Below are positions 59,869 through 64,000 of a stretch of 64,000 bases of DNA, one piece after another. The notes under the pieces were generated by a model. That model did not search any database, had not been told where the DNA came from, and saw only the letters and a program-made list of their open reading frames with translations. The stretch comes from an uncultured Lachnospiraceae bacterium (GTDB lineage: Bacteria > Bacillota > Clostridia > Lachnospirales > Lachnospiraceae). Within the stretch, counting starts at the first letter, position 1. Every line of letters starts with the position of its first letter. Both the position numbers and the translations under genes were made by a program. The stretch covers positions 24,060 through 88,059 of the forward strand of contig CAJUES010000007.1 of the NCBI GenBank assembly GCA_910585765.1, in the 5' to 3' direction.

Positions 59869-62800
59869 AATACATAGAAGTTGCCTGGCGGTGACACTGG
59901 CGGTGGCGATGGTGTTGGGCATGACGCCGGCGCAGGGCGTCCGCGCGGCGGAGGAGACAAAAAAGACCAAAATAACCTCGGCAGAGACCAGGGACGCCGA
60001 CGGGGAGACAAAGTACGAGCGCATCGATATCGGCACGGCGGAGGAATTTGCCGACTTTGCGTCAAAGTGCTATCTCGACGAGTGGTCCGAGAACAAATAT
60101 GTCAGTCTCACGGCGGATATCGATCTGACAGGGACACAGCTCTGTGTCATCCCGGTGTTCAACGGGATCTTTGACGGTGTGGGGCACACGATCTCGGGTT
60201 TTGACTATCTGGGTGACGGCTATGTGGTCGGTCTGTTCCGCTATGTGGAGCGTGACGGCATGATCCAGAACCTGACATTGAAAGGAGATATCGAATCGGC
60301 AAACCAGAGGGAGTGTATCGGCAGCATCTGCGGTGTGAACTATGGCACGATCAAAAACTGTACGTTTCAGGGCACGGTGAGCGGGCGCGACACGGTTGGC
60401 GGCATAGCGGGTGTGAACGGCGGCACGGGTATCATAACCGGGTGCACCGCGAAGGGAAGGATCACCGGGTACTACTCGACAGGCGGGATCGCGGGGATCA
60501 ACCATGGTGTGCTGAACTACTGCTCAAACCGCGCGGGGATCAATGACGACAGCGCGTGGGTCGAGGAAGATGACGAGATGGGAACAGGCATGGGAATCCT
60601 CGAAAGCCTTACCGAGAACGACGACAACAAGTTGTACAGCGGCGTAGACACGGGCGGGATCGCGGGATTTTCAGACGGCATGATCGTGCGGTGCACGAAT
60701 TCGGGGACGGTCGGCTATGAGCACACCGGCTACAATATCGGCGGGATCGCGGGGCGCCAGTCGGGGGTGGTGTCACACAGCACGAACAACGGCACCGTGT
60801 ACGGCCGCAAGGATATCGGCGGCATCGTGGGGCAGATGGAGCCGTATATTGAGATCCGCGAGGCGGAGTCCATCAGGAAGGCAGTCAATAAGCTGCACGA
60901 CCTGATCGATAAGACCATAGATGACATGCAGGCGACCAAGGACACCGTGAAGCGGGATTTCGACACACTGACCGTATACAGTGACAGCGCGGTGGACGCA
61001 GCGGATGTGCTCGCCGAGCAGCTCGGCGATTTCGTGGATGATAATCTGGACCAGGTGCAGGCGGTCACGGACCGTCTTGACCGTGTGATGGCGATGACGC
61101 CGGAGGTGCTCAACGACTTTGAGGCGGCGGAGAATAGTTTCACTGACGCTGTGCAGGCTCTGAAAAATATTTCAGGCGATCTGGGGAAGATGACTGATAT
61201 CAGCGATGCGCCGTACGATATATCAAGTCGGAAGAGGATCACACTTCTCCACACCGTTGGCGGCTACGTGATCTCCAGCTCCTACAATCCGGATGCGGGG
61301 GAGGAGGTTGAGATCACTGCCAGAACGGACGGTTCGAGCGGGGAGTACCGGCTGGCCAGGATCGAGGTTGTGAAGGTCACAAACGGTGAAACGATAGCAA
61401 CATCCACATCAGATACGTGCGTTTTTACCATGCCGGCGGAAAATGTGCGGGTCGAAGCGTATTTTGAGCCGGACGCGGGGATCCTGGTCCAGCGTAAGGC
61501 AGCAGTGATAGACGATGCCGACACGGAGCAGGAGTCCCCGGAGACAGAGACGGAGACGGAGACAGAAACGGAGACGGAAACGGGAAGCGATGCGGAGACG
61601 GAAACGGGAAGCGATGCGGAGACAGAGACAGGAAGCGATGCGGAGACGGAGAAGGGAAGCGATGCGGAGACGGAGGGCAGCACGGAGTCGGACAGCGCGG
61701 CGGATAACAGCAGTGCGGAAAGTGACCGAACCGAGGATGACCGCGTTGAAAATAATAGCGATGGCAACAGTGGTACTGGATATGATAGTACAACGTCGTC
61801 GGATATAGCGATGCCCTACGGCGCCGGCGCTGCTTTCCTGAGCGGTGCGATCGGTGATGAAAGCGAGGACGACAGTGCGGATAACGGCGGCAATGGCTCG
61901 GCAGACAACAAGGGAGGCACTATAAATAACAGCAGTGATGATACGGCGGACAACAAGGATAACGACAGAGACGACACTGCGGACAATAAAAATAACAACA
62001 GCAATAATATGACAGACAACAAGGATAACAACAGCAATAATACGACAGACAACAAGGATAACAACAGCAATAATACGACAGACAATAAGGATAACAACAC
62101 AAATGATGAGGACGACGATAAGGATAACAGCAGTGATGGAACTGACAGCGGCAAGGATTCGGACAAGGATAACAGCAGTGATGCCACGCCGGACAGGGAT
62201 CGAAGACCGGCGGCGCGGGCGGCCGCCACGGTCAAACTGACGTCCAACCTGTCGGGAAACGCAGGCTGTACGCCGAACAGGGCACAGGACAGAGCCGTCG
62301 TCGCGGTGGAGCCATCAGGCGGTTACACCGTGGAGTACGTGACAGTGGACGGGACGAGGATCGCCCCGGACAGCGGGAATTCGTACTCCTTCCCGGTCGA
62401 GGGCGGTGAGACGTACGAGGTATACGTTCATTTCAGAAAAGTGACGACAAGATCGGGGACGGTAGAAAACGCGAAGTCGGAGATCGAGTATGCGATCCGC
62501 GAAGCGCAGGATGCGGCAAACAGGATCAGGGACGGCATAGAGGCAAATGATGAGATCGATATCTCAGAACTGCAGAAGATGTTGTCCGCGACCACCACGG
62601 TCATGGAGAATACGGAGATCCTCGCAGACATCTACGGCGAGCAGGTGGCGGAGGCGCTCAGGGCGGTGAACCGGGATCTTGGCAGCACATCGGATCACTT
62701 AAAGAGTGCGCTGGACTCTGTGAAGGCGGCGACGAGGCACACGAGAGATATCGTCGACTATGTGAACGCACAGCCCGACATCCGCTTTGCGAAGCTTGGC

Positions 62801-64000
62801 GCGGAGTACGACTACAACAGGACAAATCTCCACAACCAGCTCCAGGGGATCAGCGACAGCTTAAAGATTCTCAGCGACAACGCGTCGAACTATTCGGATG
62901 TGGTCAACGCGGATCTAAAGGCGGTGAACGACCAGATCAATGTCATATTCAACCTGCTCGCGGACAGGCTGTCGGATGTGAAGAAATTGGGGCTTGAGGA
63001 GTTTTACGAGGACGTCTCCGACGAGGATATCGACTCGATCACCACAGGAAGGACAGAGTCCTGCAGCAACAGGGGGATCGTGAAGGGCGACATCAATGTG
63101 GGCGGTATCGCAGGATCCATGTCGATCGACGACGAGGATCCGGAGGACAGCGCGGCGGGCGCGGTCGAGTACGAGCTGGGCAGGCGTTTCATAACGAAGT
63201 GTCTGGTGACAGGCAGTGTCAATGACGGCTATGTCACCGCCAAGAAAAACGGTGCGGGCGGCATCTGCGGGTACATGAACCACGGCATCATCGTCGACTC
63301 GGAGAGCTACGGCAGCGTGGAGAGCACAGAGGGAGACTACGTGGGCGGTATCTGCGGGGAGTCCCTCACAATCATCAAGCGGTGCTATGCACTGTGCTCT
63401 GTCACGGGAAATAAAAATGTAGGCGGCATCGCCGGTTTTGCGGACACCTTAAAGAACTGCTATTCCATGGCGGAGATACAGGCGGAAAACGGCAGGGCAG
63501 GTGCGATCGCGGGGCAGGTGTCGGGATATGACATCGCCGATGCCGGTGCCGAGGACGGATCCGGGGAGAACGCGGCAAAGGTTGTCGGGAACTATTATGT
63601 GGGCGAGAACGTCCACGGGATCAACAATATCAGCTATGTCGGCGTGGCGGAGCCGATCGCCTACGAGGAACTGCTGGCGGTGGAACAGCTTCCGGCACAA
63701 TTTGAGCACCTGAAAGTCATATACAGGATAGACGATACCTATCTGGGTTCGGAGGAGGTGGCGTACGGCGCAAAGCTGGATCGGCTGAATTATCCGCAGA
63801 TCCCGGCGAAGGAGGGATGCTATGGCGTGTGGCCTGACGTGTCGGATCGGAAGATGGGAGGAATCTTTGTCGTCGAGGGCGAGTACAAGGACAACGTGAC
63901 AGTCGTGCAGAGCGGCGGAGCGCCGGAGGCTGCAGACGAAGGGCAGTGGAACAGGGCATACGCACTGATCGAGGATATCTTTACCGAGGACACGGTGCTC
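59861..64000 (+). CDS. Large secreted GLUG-repeat surface protein (partial, runs off the window)
   Basis: At least 1380 residues without a stop. A signal peptide (about 1-29, VRA then AEE) is followed by GLUG-type beta-repeats (GGIAGVN, GGIAGIN, GGIAGF, GGIVGQ; about 90-325), a coiled-coil-like helical part (about 330-445), an InlB-like beta domain (about 460-540), an acidic, low-complexity linker (about 548-787), a second beta domain (about 795-860), a second helical part (about 870-1050) and more GLUG repeats (about 1060-1230). It begins inside the transporter gene (8-nt overlap). The likely role is an extracellular adhesin or scaffold tied to the transporter. The C-terminal anchor is not visible. 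Confidence 0.85.
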   Translation, partial: MHKIHRSCLAVTLAVAMVLGMTPAQGVRAAEETKKTKITSAETRDADGETKYERIDIGTAEEFADFASKCYLDEWSENKYVSLTADIDLTGTQLCVIPVFNGIFDGVGHTISGFDYLGDGYVVGLFRYVERDGMIQNLTLKGDIESANQRECIGSICGVNYGTIKNCTFQGTVSGRDTVGGIAGVNGGTGIITGCTAKGRITGYYSTGGIAGINHGVLNYCSNRAGINDDSAWVEEDDEMGTGMGILESLTENDDNKLYSGVDTGGIAGFSDGMIVRCTNSGTVGYEHTGYNIGGIAGRQSGVVSHSTNNGTVYGRKDIGGIVGQMEPYIEIREAESIRKAVNKLHDLIDKTIDDMQATKDTVKRDFDTLTVYSDSAVDAADVLAEQLGDFVDDNLDQVQAVTDRLDRVMAMTPEVLNDFEAAENSFTDAVQALKNISGDLGKMTDISDAPYDISSRKRITLLHTVGGYVISSSYNPDAGEEVEITARTDGSSGEYRLARIEVVKVTNGETIATSTSDTCVFTMPAENVRVEAYFEPDAGILVQRKAAVIDDADTEQESPETETETETETETETGSDAETETGSDAETETGSDAETEKGSDAETEGSTESDSAADNSSAESDRTEDDRVENNSDGNSGTGYDSTTSSDIAMPYGAGAAFLSGAIGDESEDDSADNGGNGSADNKGGTINNSSDDTADNKDNDRDDTADNKNNNSNNMTDNKDNNSNNTTDNKDNNSNNTTDNKDNNTNDEDDDKDNSSDGTDSGKDSDKDNSSDATPDRDRRPAARAAATVKLTSNLSGNAGCTPNRAQDRAVVAVEPSGGYTVEYVTVDGTRIAPDSGNSYSFPVEGGETYEVYVHFRKVTTRSGTVENAKSEIEYAIREAQDAANRIRDGIEANDEIDISELQKMLSATTTVMENTEILADIYGEQVAEALRAVNRDLGSTSDHLKSALDSVKAATRHTRDIVDYVNAQPDIRFAKLGAEYDYNRTNLHNQLQGISDSLKILSDNASNYSDVVNADLKAVNDQINVIFNLLADRLSDVKKLGLEEFYEDVSDEDIDSITTGRTESCSNRGIVKGDINVGGIAGSMSIDDEDPEDSAAGAVEYELGRRFITKCLVTGSVNDGYVTAKKNGAGGICGYMNHGIIVDSESYGSVESTEGDYVGGICGESLTIIKRCYALCSVTGNKNVGGIAGFADTLKNCYSMAEIQAENGRAGAIAGQVSGYDIADAGAEDGSGENAAKVVGNYYVGENVHGINNISYVGVAEPIAYEELLAVEQLPAQFEHLKVIYRIDDTYLGSEEVAYGAKLDRLNYPQIPAKEGCYGVWPDVSDRKMGGIFVVEGEYKDNVTVVQSGGAPEAADEGQWNRAYALIEDIFTEDTVL
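61541..61672 (+). repeat. Coding tandem repeats: six 6-bp GAGACR-type units then four 24-bp units
   Basis: The hexamer run (61541-61576) encodes (Glu-Thr)n. The four 24-bp units (61577-61672) encode ETGSDAET-like octapeptides and differ by only a few bases. They lie in the acidic linker of the GLUG protein. Unit lengths are multiples of three, so copy-number change would alter linker length without frameshift. Confidence 0.85.
61988..62098 (+). repeat. Coding tandem repeat: three 33-bp units plus a partial fourth
   Basis: Units at 61988-62020, 62021-62053 and 62054-62086, then 12 bp of a fourth. Each encodes an 11-residue Asp/Asn/Lys/Ser/Thr unit (KDNNSNNTTDN). Units two and three differ by one base, suggesting recent duplication in the linker of the GLUG protein. 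Confidence 0.85.

Noticed and set aside
61541..62098. Possible CRISPR-like array
   Set aside because: Repeats are directly tandem without spacers, in frame with a coding sequence; no cas genes in the window.
61282..62247. Minus-strand Ser/Val/Leu-rich frames opposite the acidic linker
   Set aside because: They come from reading tandem repeats backwards; the plus-strand frame is continuous and has a signal peptide.
1..64000. tRNA, rRNA or riboswitch
   Set aside because: No tRNA cloverleaf, rRNA sequence or known riboswitch core was recognised. The cloverleaf-like 140-bp repeats lack tRNA landmarks such as the T-loop GTTCRA and a CCA acceptor end.

Overview
The window is GC-rich, tightly packed DNA from a Gram-positive anaerobe, most likely a Lachnospiraceae-type Clostridia. 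The evidence for this is GGAGG-type ribosome sites, several TTG and GTG starts, ATGA stop/start overlaps, TTGNNN-N17-TATAAT-like promoters, and gene families common in that group: EpsG, PTPS-related membrane proteins, GT-C enzymes, and an MMPL transporter beside a GLUG-repeat secreted protein. Almost all of it (1-57145) is one very large cell-surface glycan locus. The last 7 kb is a separate export/secreted-protein operon.

Layout. (1) 1-7023: end of a glycosyltransferase, an EpsG-type polymerase, one GT2, two GT4, a sialyltransferase-like enzyme with EDG and KPHP motifs, and an unrecognised soluble protein. (2) 7028-8605, minus strand: a GT39-like membrane glycosyltransferase. (3) 9128-14870: a PglK-like ABC flippase, a GT2, and an MBOAT/SGNH O-acetylation pair whose SGNH member looks frameshifted near its end. 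(4) 15182-25218: a complete pseudaminic acid operon (pseB, C, F, I, H, G) that also holds a formyltransferase, a PIG-L deacetylase and a giant acyltransferase-3/GT-C fusion. Two directly repeated copies of a 140-bp structured element flank it. (5) 25513-34364: an rffA/wecE-like aminotransferase, a GNAT, an undecaprenyl-phosphate sugar synthase, several GT-C membrane proteins and a small anchored beta-domain protein. (6) 34479-38978: a polytopic membrane protein and an O-antigen ligase-like protein, each with its own promoter. (7) 39005-45508: a bacillosamine-type initiation module (pglF, pglE, pglC, an ATP-grasp/HAD fusion, pglA-like). (8) 45535-57145: UDP-GalNAcA synthesis (tviB, tviC), an asparagine-synthase-like amidase, a methyltransferase, a DUF2334 deacetylase, a membrane protein and four GT4 enzymes, closed by a strong terminator. 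(9) 57379-64000: an MMPL/RND transporter and a secreted GLUG-repeat protein that runs off the window.

How it may work. The PglF/E/C enzymes would start a repeat unit on undecaprenyl phosphate with a bacillosamine-like sugar. GT4 and GT2 enzymes would extend it with GalNAcA (possibly amidated) and other sugars. The sialyltransferase-like enzyme would add a CMP-activated pseudaminic acid, possibly N-formylated. The ABC protein would flip the product, and EpsG or the O-ligase-like protein would polymerise or attach it. A second chemistry outside the membrane would use undecaprenyl-phosphate sugars and GT-C enzymes for side-branch decoration, with MBOAT/SGNH acetylation. The individual enzyme families are read from sequence motifs; the combined pathway is inference.
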